Assembly (NCBI RefSeq): GCF_012489685.1
Contig: NC_080042.1
Coordinates: 24,132,150 to 24,196,149 of the forward strand
Origin: Lotus japonicus
Taxonomy: Eukaryota > Streptophyta > Magnoliopsida > Fabales > Fabaceae
Direction: 5' to 3'
Length of the DNA: 64,000 bases
Part shown: one piece after another, positions 32,565 through 44,025 of the stretch
Numbering within the stretch: position 1 is the first letter of the stretch
Layout: every line of letters begins with the position of its first letter
The notes under the pieces: generated by a model
Seen by the model: the letters and a program-made list of their open reading frames with translations, nothing else
Told to the model about the DNA's origin: nothing
Databases searched by the model: none
Position numbers and translations under genes: made by a program

Positions 32565-35500
32565 TGTAACACCCCGATTTCGGTGGCGTCACTTTAGTAA
32601 CCGAAAGTAAACTTAATGCGGAAAAACGTGAAATATTTTTTTTTATAATAACTAAGACAAGACTGAATTAAATAAAACCCAAAAGCGAAAAGCAATAGAA
32701 CTAATATACAGTATATAAACAGCCCCCGCTGTAAGAAACAACCTCGTCACGAGTAACCTCCAGTGACGGAAAGAAAAGTGCAACGCCCGTAGGCAATATA
32801 TACAAACCAAATGAAAAGGTTAACTGTCCGCAACACTATCCCTCAAAATGAGAATAAGTTGGCCCATCGGCCTGAAACAAGACTTCCTAAGTCCAACCAA
32901 CTCTCTGTGATTCCCGTAAGGAAACCACACCAAAAAGCTATAGGTGGGAAACTACCCTGTCCCCAAAGAAACAAATGATGTTCAGAGCTAAGACTCTACT
33001 CCTACACTAATCCCATCTCGAGGAGCTCACACTAACACTCATTCCTACAAGCTAGCGTGATCGTCGTCCGAATTCGAAATCCAGAACGACCTAGTCTACA
33101 TACCCATCCGTCCTCCTCTCGTAACCGCGATACGCTCCAGTTCCTGCATCTCAACCCTAGTTCCTCCCGAAGGATGAACCATCATGAATCAGCCCGCCAA
33201 AGACATCTGACAAAGGGCGTTTGTTCGCCAAAGCACACACAGAAGACGCGAGGGTCAACTCCAAAGAATTATGTAAATAATAGCACCGATAGATACAGAT
33301 AATAGAATAGCCACTTAGGCTTATAGCTAGGGATAACATCCTAGGGTTGCATATTTCTCAATGAACATAAACGACAGTAAATCAAAGTTAACATGCCTCA
33401 AATAGAATTAACAAGTACCAAACACACTCATCAACTATGTCAGTATGCATGTTGCATGAAATGATATGCAGGTTAACCCAGTCAACCAATATGCAATCCG
33501 GAACGGATGGGCATCAAACGGATCAATCCTAGCACCAGCAACGGTGGGACCATTTCTGCCCGCGTGCCTCTTACACCACACAAAGGTAGCCAGATCAGCA
33601 TAAAACCCGAAGGCCTGCCATTCGGTCTGCTACTAAGAGTCACCTAGCAGCGCTCTTACGCGGAAATCCCGGTCTTATAACCATTTTGGAATCCGCCGTG
33701 GTCCGGTATCTCGCCGTGTTTAAACCACTTAATGAGTGCATGCAATGCAGTGATTAGCCAAACAACGTCTCCGGCCTCACTCGACACATCGCCACGTGTT
33801 CTAGCTAAATTAATGTCTCTAAAAGCTTACCCTAAGGTAAAGTCGATTCTGCGACAAAATACAATAATCATAAAATGAGTGCAACCACTCACGATGACTC
33901 TTCGGGTCGTTAATGCTCTCACGAAGTCTCACGCTTCAGTGAAGTTTCATGCTCTCACAAGGTCTCACGCCTCAGTGGAGTTCCATGCTTTCCACAAGGT
34001 CTCACGCCTCAGTGGAGTATCCCGCATTCACAAGGTCTCACGCCTCAGTGAAGCTTCATGCTGTTCACGAGGTCTCACGCCTCAGTGAAGATCCATGCTT
34101 TCCACAAGGTCTCACGCCTCAGTGGAGTATCACGCATTCACAAGGTCTCACGCCTCAGTGAAGCTTCTCGGCTCATCCCTTGGATGGCTAACAAACTGCT
34201 CAACGAGCGAAGGAGTACCAACATACTCAGAACTTACCAAACTCCTCAACACTTGGATCCGACGACACTCCTCGTTTTTCCAAAACTATGATTTGACTTC
34301 CAATGCATTCCTTCGAGGTTGTTATCATTACTTAAAGATTTTGAGGTTATTTAAGGTCTTATGAATTTTCTTTATAAAATAGATTCCATTTTGTCTTATC
34401 GCAAGTCTTATACATTTGCAGGATCTCCCAATCCCAAGTCGCTTCCAGAGGATGTCTCGATCCACTAAACAAAATTAAGGCCCGAACCTCGTTCGTCCTA
34501 TCAAACTTTCTCAAAACTCTCAAAATAAAATCGGCATGACCTGCCCGCTATTCTCACCATTCAGAATCTCAGATTCCAGTACAGAGCATATTTAAATCAT
34601 CACAATCAACAACATGTCATATATAAATAAATCGCATCATAAACACTTAGCACTTAGCATATAAAGCATGCACCACACATCCTAGATTACCCACATAGCA
34701 CATAGCATGTAAGACAATCTCAAAAACATTCAGTAGATGAATCATCTACATTGTCAGGCAAAGCCTCAGAAAACATTTTCCAATCACACACAATTCCAGT
34801 GCATAAACAGTAAACAATGTCGAAACATCGACCCTAAGCATTAACTAGAGATTCAGTGAGAAGCCCTCACCTGTAGATTCTCCAGGACGATCTCCTAACA
34901 CTTGTTCACAATCAAAGGCTTGCTCCTCTGGGAATTCCTCAAAATCACCTTTAGAGCAAAACCACAGAAATACTATCAGAATCTATCGAAAACTAAGGTA
35001 TCGATATTTACTAAGGTTACTCGAAGTAATCTATACTCTAAGGTACGATAATCTAGCGCGAAAAGACAAGTTTTCGGAAAAGGAAATTTTCCTCCTCCCC
35101 CCTAATAGGGCTCGGCCACTTTAGGTAATTAGGAGACTCGATTTTTCTTCGATCAAACTTGGTTCCTATGCTTTCATAAGCCGTAACTAAGGGTATTCTG
35201 AACTCGGAAAAATTATCGGATCAAAAACTGTCGTAGGGGTATTTTGGTCATGATTTTTAACTTAGAAATTTCAAAACTGAAATCCCAAAAATAAAATTTT
35301 GCAGGGACGTCACCAATGACGTTTATGACAACTAATCCTACTAGCAGTAAGCTAAGGCGATAGTTTTCAGCCTAAAGGTTGAAGCTTTACACCAAAAACT
35401 CCAAAAATGGGTATTTTAGGCTCAAATTGATTCCGACGGAATTCTGGCGACATAACGGAAAATCTAATCCGGCAGAAGTGATCTTGGGCGCATAAGGAAG

Positions 35501-36479
35501 AGGTTTAGAATCAGAAATGAAAGATTCAGGATAGTTTTGCAAAAACCCATAAACTATCCGCTCAGAAAACTCTACAGAAAAGCTATGGAAAAAGCGATCA
35601 GAGGTAAGGATTAGCGACTATACCTCGAAGCCTTGAAGTAGCAACTGATTGATCGACGATCAAGCAAACGATGAAGAAAAACTCTTCTTCCTTCTTCCTT
35701 GTTCTTGGCCGCGGTTTTGGGAGAGAAAATGGAGGACAATTTGTGTTTTTCTTCCTTTCTTTGCTATATATAAAGGTTGGAAATTTGCGGGAAAATGAAA
35801 GTTTCGCGAATCTGATTTTTCCGGCGTCATTCTCCGTGAATTAATAGATATGTTTTGGCGAAAGAATTCCAAAACTATAAAGAGGTCTCCTTGTATTTTT
35901 GGCAACTAATGCATAGTCGGTATAAAACTATTTTCCCCGATAAGTTGCTTTTTTCATCGAATGTCGGAATAGAAAACTTCCCTCTGAAGAAAGATTGAAA
36001 TCATCAAGAGAAATGGGTGTACGCGTGTAGAATATTCATTTGAAGCTCTGAATAGAAAAAGTCTTCATTGTCGAGAAATTCTAGGGTTTTGAAATACCAG
36101 GGATTCGGTTTCGGCAAACTTCCGATGATTGGAATCGGACGTTCGTAGATCCTAGAGTTTCGCCTCGAAACGATTGTGATATATGGAAGAAGAGAAGTTC
36201 TAACATTTCTCTGAAGATTTTTGGAATTAACTGCCATCGTGCCTAAAAGTGAAAATTAGCTATATACTAGGGTTTCTGACCTAGGTTTAAGCGTGTAACG
36301 ATCGTGCTATAACTTTTATCGATCATAATGCAATCCTTGAACTTTTCCTGAACTTTCTCCTTCATAAATATATTTCATTTAATAAACTTTCGTTCAGGTT
36401 TCCCTTCACATTACATCAACCCTAATCGTGAATAAGAAGTTTATTCACTTAGCATGAACTTAAAAACTCGGGCCTTACA
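32565..36479 (-). mobile_element. Solo LTR (3.9 kb) of the Tekay-like chromovirus family, minus orientation
   Basis: Starts TGTAACACCCCGATTTCGG and ends GGGCCTTACA, with CACAC on both sides (32560-32564, 36480-36484). On the reverse strand it matches the LTR of the element at 44026-60619: its first 40 bases are the reverse complement of 53170-53215, and its last bases match the start TGTGAGACCCAAG with changes. No internal sequence. About 3915 bp, close to the 4-kb LTR of the full element. Confidence 0.88.
33913..34168. repeat. Minisatellite in the solo LTR
   Basis: About seven imperfect copies of a unit of roughly 35-45 bp with the core AAGGTCTCACGCCTCAGTG. The + strand frames open here are shadows of the repeat. 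A related but different tandem array is at 46240-46480 in the other LTR. Confidence 0.85.
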
Positions 36480-37857
36480 CACACAATATTCAATATTCGA
36501 ATCCGAGACATTTCTTAAGGGGAATAAAGCATCCACAAATATATTTTAAATCAATGTTTTATTAAGATATTTATTTACATAAATTATTGTAATATTTTTT
36601 ATTGTTATATAACTAAAATTGTTCACATGTAAATTATGTGTACTTTTGTGAGTGTAACTTTTTTGTCGATAAATATCAACGTAATTTTTTTATTAGAGTG
36701 TCTTGTTTTACTCTTTTTAGAGAACATAGTTATGTCCTGGAGCCTTTTGTCATGTTACGTTCTATCTTATACAACAAACGTAAAAATTAGTTGGTAGTTG
36801 AATAACTTATTGATTTGAAATTTTTATTGATAAGTTTTTAGTTTAATGTATATAATACAAAGGAAAATTTTCATTTTTTTATGTATTTATAACAAAATTT
36901 CAATTGTTTTACATTTCAGTATGTAGTTGAATAACTAATGACTTAGACAATTTTATTCAATTTCAATATTTTAATTTAATTTATTTAATACAAAAGTTCA
37001 AAGTGACTTTTACATTTTAGTAGGTAGTGAAATAGATTAAGACTTAGAAAAGTTTAATTAGTTTTTATTTTATTATTCAAGGTATCAATATGCAAAAGAA
37101 ATGTTTTATCATTTAATGCATTTAATGTAAAGGAGTGCAACTAAACTCAAGTCTCCTTTATATATATATATATATATATATAGATATAGATTTTCCCTCG
37201 GATTCTCTTATCCAATCCTGCTATCTTTTGTTTCTATTATCGTCCATTATTATATATTAAAAGAGGGGAGTTATGACGTCGGTGGCGTTCTCTTTTGTTG
37301 TACTCAAGGGGTAGGAATTTGATATCGGAGATTAAAATCAACCGGAACATTTACATGTGTATGTTTGAAAATACTTTAAAAATTATAGTGGATAAAAATA
37401 AAAGGAAATTGCATTTGATCGGGGAGAACCCGACCAAACCTACTCAGAAGGGGGTAGCAGAGGATGAGAACGGGGAAACTCGGTATTGAGGAGGACGCAG
37501 GAAAACTGAGTCTAAGAATGGGTAGTGGCGATCTTCGACAGTGAAGGGTGAGCTTAGGAGGGGTTCCTGCAAGACGCTCCAATGCCTAAGTCAGCTTGGG
37601 TTTCGAGAGATACAAGCAGTTAAGTGAGTAGAGAGTTTAGAATAGATTTGTTACCTTGGCCCTTCCTGGTAAGGGGCCTTTTATATGGGAGGGGGAAGCT
37701 AGTTTGGCTTTCCGTTGGGGCAATGAGGACCTAGGATATAGGATGATTCTCATCCGTTGGATCCGTCTGTTGTCTTTGTTAGTTCAAGTGATCTATCAGT
37801 CCAGGGATTCTCGTAACTGACCAGGCCTCGATCCTCGATCCTAAGGTCTAGATATTA
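36480..37857. other. AT-rich Helitron-like sequence and unassigned spacer
   Basis: 36485-37190 is AT-rich sequence of the same kind as that before the solo LTR and ends with CAAGTCTCCTTTATATA and a (TA)n run. 37190-37857 is less AT-rich and holds nothing I can name; its ORFs are short and not supported. Confidence 0.4.
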
Positions 37858-38193
37858 TATCCGTGCGTTGCATGGGTTTATTTACGATATTTTTTTAATA
37901 TTGTATGAAAATTACTATAGTTTAATTATATAAATAATAAATATTAAAATATTTCTTCAATATAAATATAATAAAAAAATTAGAGTTCTCTTTATGTAAA
38001 TAAATTATATTACTGAAATTTAATAAAAAATTTTGAAAAGGAAATAATAACATAAGAACACTTGAGAAAGAAGAAACAAAATGTTTCAATTTGGGAATTA
38101 AAGGGGTGGGGCTGCCGTGTTATTTTCTTTTAATACTATTTATTATATCTTTTTTTTCCTTTTGTTTTCTTTAGGAACTTATTTTCCCTTTTA
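37858..38193. mobile_element. Third Helitron-like left end
   Basis: CTAGATATTATATCCGTGCG, TTGCATGGG at 37858, followed by AT-rich sequence up to the next such end at 38194. Probably a truncated or nested copy. Confidence 0.45.
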
Positions 38194-39676
38194 CTAGATA
38201 TTATACCCGTGCTTTGCACGGGCTTAGCTACAATATATTTTAACATTATATATAAACTATTATAGTTTAAATAAATAAAAGTTAAAATATTCTTTAATTT
38301 TAAATATAAAAAATTGGTTTAAGACTTTCAACAAATATAATTAGAGTCATTTTTGTGTAAATAATTAATATTACTCAAACTTAATTATTGATATTTAATT
38401 GTTAACCATGAGACTAATCCCTCAAGGCTCTACGATCACGTTAAGTGGATAAGTCTCTCACAACAAAAATTTATACAACTTGGGCCATTATTATTTTTCA
38501 CTATGTTGCTTCCTCGAGTAACTTTTACTAATATATCATAGATAAAATAATATATTTAAATATTTTTTCGATAACGCACATATATGTTATAGTTCATATT
38601 AAATACCTTTTGGTGGAATTTTTTAATTTTGAAACTATTTTATCTAAAAAAATTATTGAATAATTTTAACTTTTAATATTTTTCAAATGAAAGACTTCAA
38701 AAACAAATTTAGGATATTGCAGATGGGTGATGGAAAAATAACAACAATTTGTAGAGAAGGTGAAGATATTCCGACATGGACAAAAATACCAAGCCAGTAT
38801 CTACTAAAGCCAACAAGTGATTCAATTAAACAAATTGTTGACAGAACATATCCAAATTTGCAAAAACAATTCAAAAATGAAGACTATCTCAGAGAAAGAG
38901 CAATCCTCACTCCTTTGAATGATACGGTTGATGACATCAATAATTATATTATTCACATGATTGAAGGGACAGCAAAACAATACAGGAGCTCAGATCAGAT
39001 AGACAAGGCAATTGATAACATAGTTGAACAAGAGATCATGTACCCGGTGGAGTTCTTGAATACTTTAAGTTTCAACGGATATCCAAACCATTCTTTGGAC
39101 CTCAAAAAAGGAATGCCAATTATGCTACTCAGGAACATCAATCAAGCCCAAGGATTGTGCAATGGAACAAGACTAATTATTTTACGCCTAGGAGACTGGG
39201 TAATAGAGGCAAAAATACTAACGAGAAGCAACATTGGTGCAAAAGTGCTTATACCATGGATAGTTCTGACGAAAAATGATTCCAAGTGGCCTTTTATCTT
39301 GAGAAGAAAACAATTTCCAATAAAATTTTGTTACACAATGACAATCAACAAAAGCCAAGGCCAGTCATTGAACTATGTGGGATTATATTTCTCAAGACCT
39401 GTATTCAGTCACGGTCAACTATATGTTGCGTTGTCAAGAGTAACATCACCAAAGGGATTGAAGATACTTATTGTTGAGCAAGACGACACATATTCACAAT
39501 ATACGAAAAATGTTGTGTACAATGAAGTTTTTAATGAACTTGCTCAATGTAATTACAGTTGATATATCTATATATTCTACATTTTCACCAATTTAACAGC
39601 TTTTTAACCATTAAAAAAAATAATGAACAACAAAACTTAAAAACATACCCGTGCAACGCACGGGTTTAATTTCTAG
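38194..39676 (+). mobile_element. Helitron-like element with PIF1 helicase fragment
   Basis: Left end CTAGATATTATACCCGTGC with hairpin CCCGTGCTTTGCACGGG (38206-38222). Right end has hairpin CCCGTGCAACGCACGGG (39648-39664), then TTTAATTTCTAG. Hairpins near both ends and a 3' CTAG-type (CTRR) end fit plant Helitrons; the two ends also read as imperfect inverted repeats. At 1.48 kb it is a deletion derivative. The Rep domain is not present. Confidence 0.65.
38687..39562 (+). pseudogene. PIF1-like Helitron helicase, C-terminal fragment
   Basis: 291 residues, open throughout. It has YLRERAILTPLNDTVDDINN, LKKGMPIMLLRNINQAQGLC, NGTRLII, MTINKSQGQSLNYVGLYFSR and GQLYVALSRVTSPKGLKILI, the last conserved motifs of SF1B PIF1-type helicases from Helitron RepHel proteins. 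The Walker A/B half and the Rep nuclease domain are missing, so it cannot act as a helicase. The first ATG is only the first Met in an already running frame. RepHel normally unwinds and transfers a single strand in rolling-circle transposition. Confidence 0.85.
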
Positions 39677-40499
39677 CAACATGCACCATTAAAACTGGAC
39701 ATTGTGTATTCTACATGTTGGATTTATAAGTTTGAGAGAGAATATATGTATAGTAATGAGTTCTGAAGGAGTAATAAGTAGCTTTGAGTGGGAAAAATAC
39801 TATAAGAGAGTGACAATATTTAAAACTCACTTGAATATTTCATAAAATACATGAAACTTGATAATGAGAATTCCTTCCTGTGTTTAGTTTAAGAATTTGT
39901 TTTGTTTGAGTTTCATAAAGTTTGTTATGTAACAACATTGAGGTAGCTCACGCAGATGGACCCCTAGAATTGAGGATTTAATTTTGTAAGTAGGGTTTTC
40001 GATTTGGAGTCACTTAATTGTTATTTTGGTATTTAGGGAGTTCATTCAAACTTTAGGTTATTTCATTTTAGCTTAAAATCATTTTATTGTTATTATCATA
40101 TTTAGGATTCAATCTAATTTTAGAGCATCTCATTTCAGCCTATATTGAGATTAGTTAGTTTTTTATTTATAGGGGATTGAGATTAATTAGTTTTTATTTG
40201 GACTTATTGGGTCTTTATTTATGAAGTTGCAGATATTCAATGCATTTCTTCTAAGAGATTGGGAATATGCTCCAAGTTGGACTTTGCAGCGTTCACTTCA
40301 GGTTGGACTTTGTTTTCTTATTTTCATGGTGCATGTGTGCCATTTATTTTCTGATTTAAGTGTTCTAAAAGAAGCATGAAAATTAGTAATAAGAGAAATC
40401 GTTTATTTCGTTAAACATAAACATAAACATCCGTGTTACAATGATTTTATTGAAGAAACGCTTTAAAAGAAACACCTTAAAGTATTAGGTAAACTATTT
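39677..40499. other. Spacer between Helitron-like end and RPA-like pseudogene
   Basis: AT-rich, no coding sequence recognised. The right part should hold the 3' end of the minus-strand RPA-like gene. Confidence 0.35.
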
Positions 40500-42390
40500 T
40501 ATTCAAGAATCTAAATCTTCAAATTCTCTTCTTCTTCTTTTTCTGGATAACTTGGTTTTTTCCCTTCCCGTTGCAACCTGAATTAAATGTTGTTAAAGAA
40601 GTTAGTATTCAATATAGATTTGTTAAAATTCATTAGGAAATTCTCTAATTTTACCTCAATTTTCTTCTCTTTTGTGGTGAATCTGACATGTTAATATCTG
40701 GAGATCCAATTGAGGAGTCGCTGATTTCCAATATGGTCTCTGTCACTTTGTCTGGTAAGTTAACTTCAGTTGCTTCCTTTTCAGCCTCCTTCTCAATTTC
40801 AGTTGCTTCCTTCTCAGCTTCCTTCTCAATCTGATAGAATTTTTTTGGAATTATTTTACAATTTAATCAACATTGTTTAATTGTTAATTATTAGATTTAA
40901 TACACTGTAATTTTAATCACCTTCACCACTGGCTTCAAAAGTTTATTTGCTGTGAAACTTTGCCTTCCATGACTCTCAAAGTAGGTACTCATCTTTATTT
41001 GAAAAACATGTGAAGAGCCTATGGTTTTCAGGAGTTGTGGAGGTAGGTCCAAATCGCTCTTATCTCCCTATATTGTACAATCATAGATCGATAAAGAATA
41101 GAATCATAATTTTAACATAATAAGCATTTTACATGTTTTTATTATGATTGAAAAATGGACAAAATTAGTTTGTTCCTGAACTGTTCAAAGACTGATAAAA
41201 GATCATGTAATTTCACACGTGCTATTTGTTCAGCAATGTCATCAAATACAACAAATATAGTTGAATTGGTAGCATCTCTGACATCAAGCTCTAATCGAAA
41301 CCTAATATAAATAATATAGAACATTAATAATTTAATTTTCATTTAATTGAATATATTATATTAGAAGTATTGGTTATCTTGTTGTTGGATAGTCAACATT
41401 CTAGTGGCAGGAATCACAGCTGAACTTTGTTGATGTGTTAGAGACCTTTCTTTTGCAATGAGGGCAGGAAACATAAAACCACCCGTTTTTCAGCAAGATG
41501 TCATTTATAGTTGCAGCACAACAATAGGTACCATTCTACATTTTAAATAATTAGAAGTTTCAGTGATACACTCATTTCCTTTAGGAATATATTAAAGAAT
41601 AACAATACTTAAATAAACTTATCTACCATATCACTTTTTGAGGTTGCAATTTCCAGAATTTCAGATATAGTCTTCTTTTTATCCATATCAAGCATTGGAG
41701 ACTTTGTAATACCAGAAGTTGCAACTTTATGGAATTCATCTGAATCTCTGTACTTATTGTATAATATATAATTGAATATATGCCACTAAATGCAAATTTT
41801 AGTGTTAAATGCATGTTAAATATCACAAATTTCTTACTTGAATGATTGTATGAGCTCATTTGCTTCTGGTATGCCTATATTGACATAAATTTTTGTAGAC
41901 CTTGATGTAGAAATAGAAATTTCACCTGTATACAAATTCATAACTTTTTTTAAACTTAACATATCTTAAACTTGAATTCATTAACATATTTCCAAATATG
42001 GTAATATAATATACCTCAAAATTCTTTGACTCTTGTTGATGTCAAAATGACAACTTTGGGTTCAGAAGCATTAGATCCACTCTCTTTCATTTTTTGCCGA
42101 AATAGTGGAACATAGTCATCCCATATTGTGACTCTGACATTCTTTCCCCTGGAAAAAAGAAAAATTAAAATAGGTTGGAAAATAATTTTCCCCTATTGAG
42201 TATATTTTTAAGTTCATAATAGTTGTAGTTGTGACACTGAAAAGAGATTTTTGAAAGAGGGGTTTTTTTGTACCTGATATCTTTTAAATGAAGAGTCACA
42301 GTATCAACTCAGCCTTGAGGAGTTGTTTTTTCTTCAATTGAACTTATGTTGGTGATAACTCCAATAACATCTACCAATGAGGAGAATGAT
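40500..42390 (-). pseudogene. RPA70-like (replication protein A large subunit) pseudogene
   Basis: Exon-like blocks on the minus strand: near 42030-42165 GKNVRVTIWDDYVPLFRQKM and PKVVILTSTRVKEF (OB-fold B type); near 41870-41935 STSRSTKIYVNIGIPEANEL; near 41400-41490 a zinc finger GWFYVSCPHCKRKVSNTSTK then CDSCH (CxxC...CxxC, DBD-C type); near 41140-41330 RFRLELDVRDATNSTIFVVF and DDIAEQIARVKLHDLL. Then an acidic, Lys/Glu-rich tail near 40700-40830. A TAG at 41401-41403 interrupts the frame right after the zinc finger. RPA binds single-stranded DNA; RPA-like genes are carried by many plant Helitrons, which fits the neighbours. Exon borders are approximate. Confidence 0.75.
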
Positions 42391-43460
42391 ACAATTATTT
42401 TATTTGAATTAAATATGCTTACCTAATATTAAATTGGGTTCGGCTAACATGGAGCCCGATTTTCGGGCTCCAATTTTGGAGCCCGATGTTTGACCGGTGA
42501 TCACAGGTTGCTTATTTATTTTTTTTTATTTATTTATTTTTCCTAATTGCCATTACGTTTTAATTAAAAAGTGTTTTGAAATAAATAATCTGACCCTACT
42601 ATAATCGAATATTAGGTTTTGTTGAGGTAATGGGTATCCAATTTCAACTGTAATTGGGTCCGGGATCGAGCATCGTGGATCTGCCCCATCTCGTTGGCCG
42701 CCGTTGAAGCTTAACCGCAACGGCCGCCGCTGAAGGTTGACCGCGACGGTGAAGTTGTCTGTGATGGAGGAATTTCCGGCAACGGGCATCGTGGATCTAC
42801 CTACTCCATGCTCACCTCGTGAATTGCGGTACTGTACAAACTTTGAATCTCCCGGCAATGATGTTCTATATGTTGTATCCATGATGTTCTATATGTTCTA
42901 TGTGTTATCTCAGTCGAGTACAGGCTCAGATCTTCTGAGATGACAATCAAACGAATATTAGAAGTTTTTTTGGCAGGATTTTTGATGTGTTAAGGTAGGT
43001 TGGGCTGGAAGAGGCCCCGGACCCGTATTTTTGTTAATTTGAGGCCCAATTTATTCGGCTGTAGATATTAAATTTATTTGGGCTTGCAGAGGCCCGAACC
43101 CATTTTTTTTACTAGGTCTGTTAAAAGTTAAAAGTAATTTGTCCAAAAAAAAAGGGTAAAAAGTAATAAAAGTGGTGAATAATGAAAGGACCCCACCTGT
43201 GAAGAAGAAGAACAAATGGAGAACAAATCCAACACAAGAACACGAACACAGTGACACAGTGACTCAAAATTGAACTCATTCAACAAAACGTAGACATTAA
43301 CGGTCCCTTCTTGTTATTGTAGCACAGATTATGGACAATACATGAAAAACCTACTAAGAACACGTAAGAGCACGAACACAGTGACTACAAATTGAAATCA
43401 TTAAACAAAACCTAAACATTGAAGGTCCCTTCGTCCTCTATTTGAATCTGCCATCATCCT
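42391..43460. other. Non-coding stretch with short hairpin and direct repeats
   Basis: Holds GAGCCCGATTTTCGGGCTC (hairpin) near 42452, and two direct repeats of about 65 bp (CACGAACACAGTGAC...GGTCCCTTC) near 43240-43307 and 43372-43432. ORFs in both strands at 42550-42940 have no recognisable domain. Confidence 0.4.
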
Positions 43461-43658
43461 CTACTGGGCATTTTGGTGGTGATTTTGGTAACGAGACCAT
43501 GCATCAACCGCATCTTCTCTGGTTAAGTAGGAACGGAACAATGATCCTGTATAACCATGAACTTGTTGATGGCACTGAGCCCAAGTTGAATACACTCCCG
43601 GCTCTCTGCCAATGAAGACCACATATGTCTTTGGGGGGGGGGGGTTTAGTGATGGCAT
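43461..43658 (-). CDS. RNase H1 N-terminal / viroplasmin-like domain ORF
   Basis: 65 residues: MPSLNPPPPKTYVVFIGREP, GVYSTWAQCHQQVHGYTGSL, then a short TREDAVDAW segment. This is the small hybrid-binding domain found at the N-terminus of RNase H1 and in caulimovirus viroplasmin (KxYVVxxGRxPGVYxxWxxCxxQVxGYxGxxxK.F....A..A). It binds RNA-DNA hybrids. No RNase H catalytic domain follows, because the frame stops at 43461. A 10-base G run at 43631-43640 encodes the prolines. It may be a fragment of a larger host or TE gene. No viral genes lie next to it. Confidence 0.7.
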   Translation of the reverse strand: MPSLNPPPPKTYVVFIGREPGVYSTWAQCHQQVHGYTGSLFRSYLTREDAVDAWSRYQNHHQNAQ

Positions 43659-44025
43659 GTCTACGCAGCTGGAAGAGTGAGATAGGTAATGGAATCAACA
43701 GCGGTGTGATGATGCAGAATCAAATGAATTCCACAAAGGCATAAACGTTCAGTTCAGGATAGAGGTTCACATGTTTTATAGAGGTTCACATGTCTTATAG
43801 AGGTTCACATGTGTTATAGACGTTTTGGAATTTTCTGTTCGTAGCACCTATGTGTCATAGGGACCCATTTGCCATAAGCAGACAAATTTTGTATCCACTA
43901 TCATCTCCATTCCATTGCATGGAAAAGTAGATTCAGATGTTGACACATGTCCCCACTAACCCCACTAACCGTCACATATGACCAGACCCCAACTAGTGTT
44001 TTCTATTATTGTTTTCCATGGTCAT
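43659..44025. other. Spacer with 19-bp tandem repeat
   Basis: Three copies of AGAGGTTCACATGTTTTAT-type units at 43761-43817. Otherwise nothing recognised. Ends at the left LTR of the chromovirus; GTCAT at 44021-44025 would be its TSD. Confidence 0.6.

Noticed and set aside
33913..34168. CRISPR-like array of regularly spaced repeats
   Set aside because: Units are contiguous with variable ends rather than repeat plus unique spacer, no cas genes, and the genome is a plant's. It is an LTR minisatellite.
33879..34364. Overlapping ORFs with repeated SHASVKFHA-type motifs
   Set aside because: They are three-frame readings of a minisatellite in an LTR and have no other support.
42553..42943. ORFs on both strands (109 and 68 codons)
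   Set aside because: No domain, no flanking gene signals, and overlapping in opposite strands; chance frames are the simplest reading.
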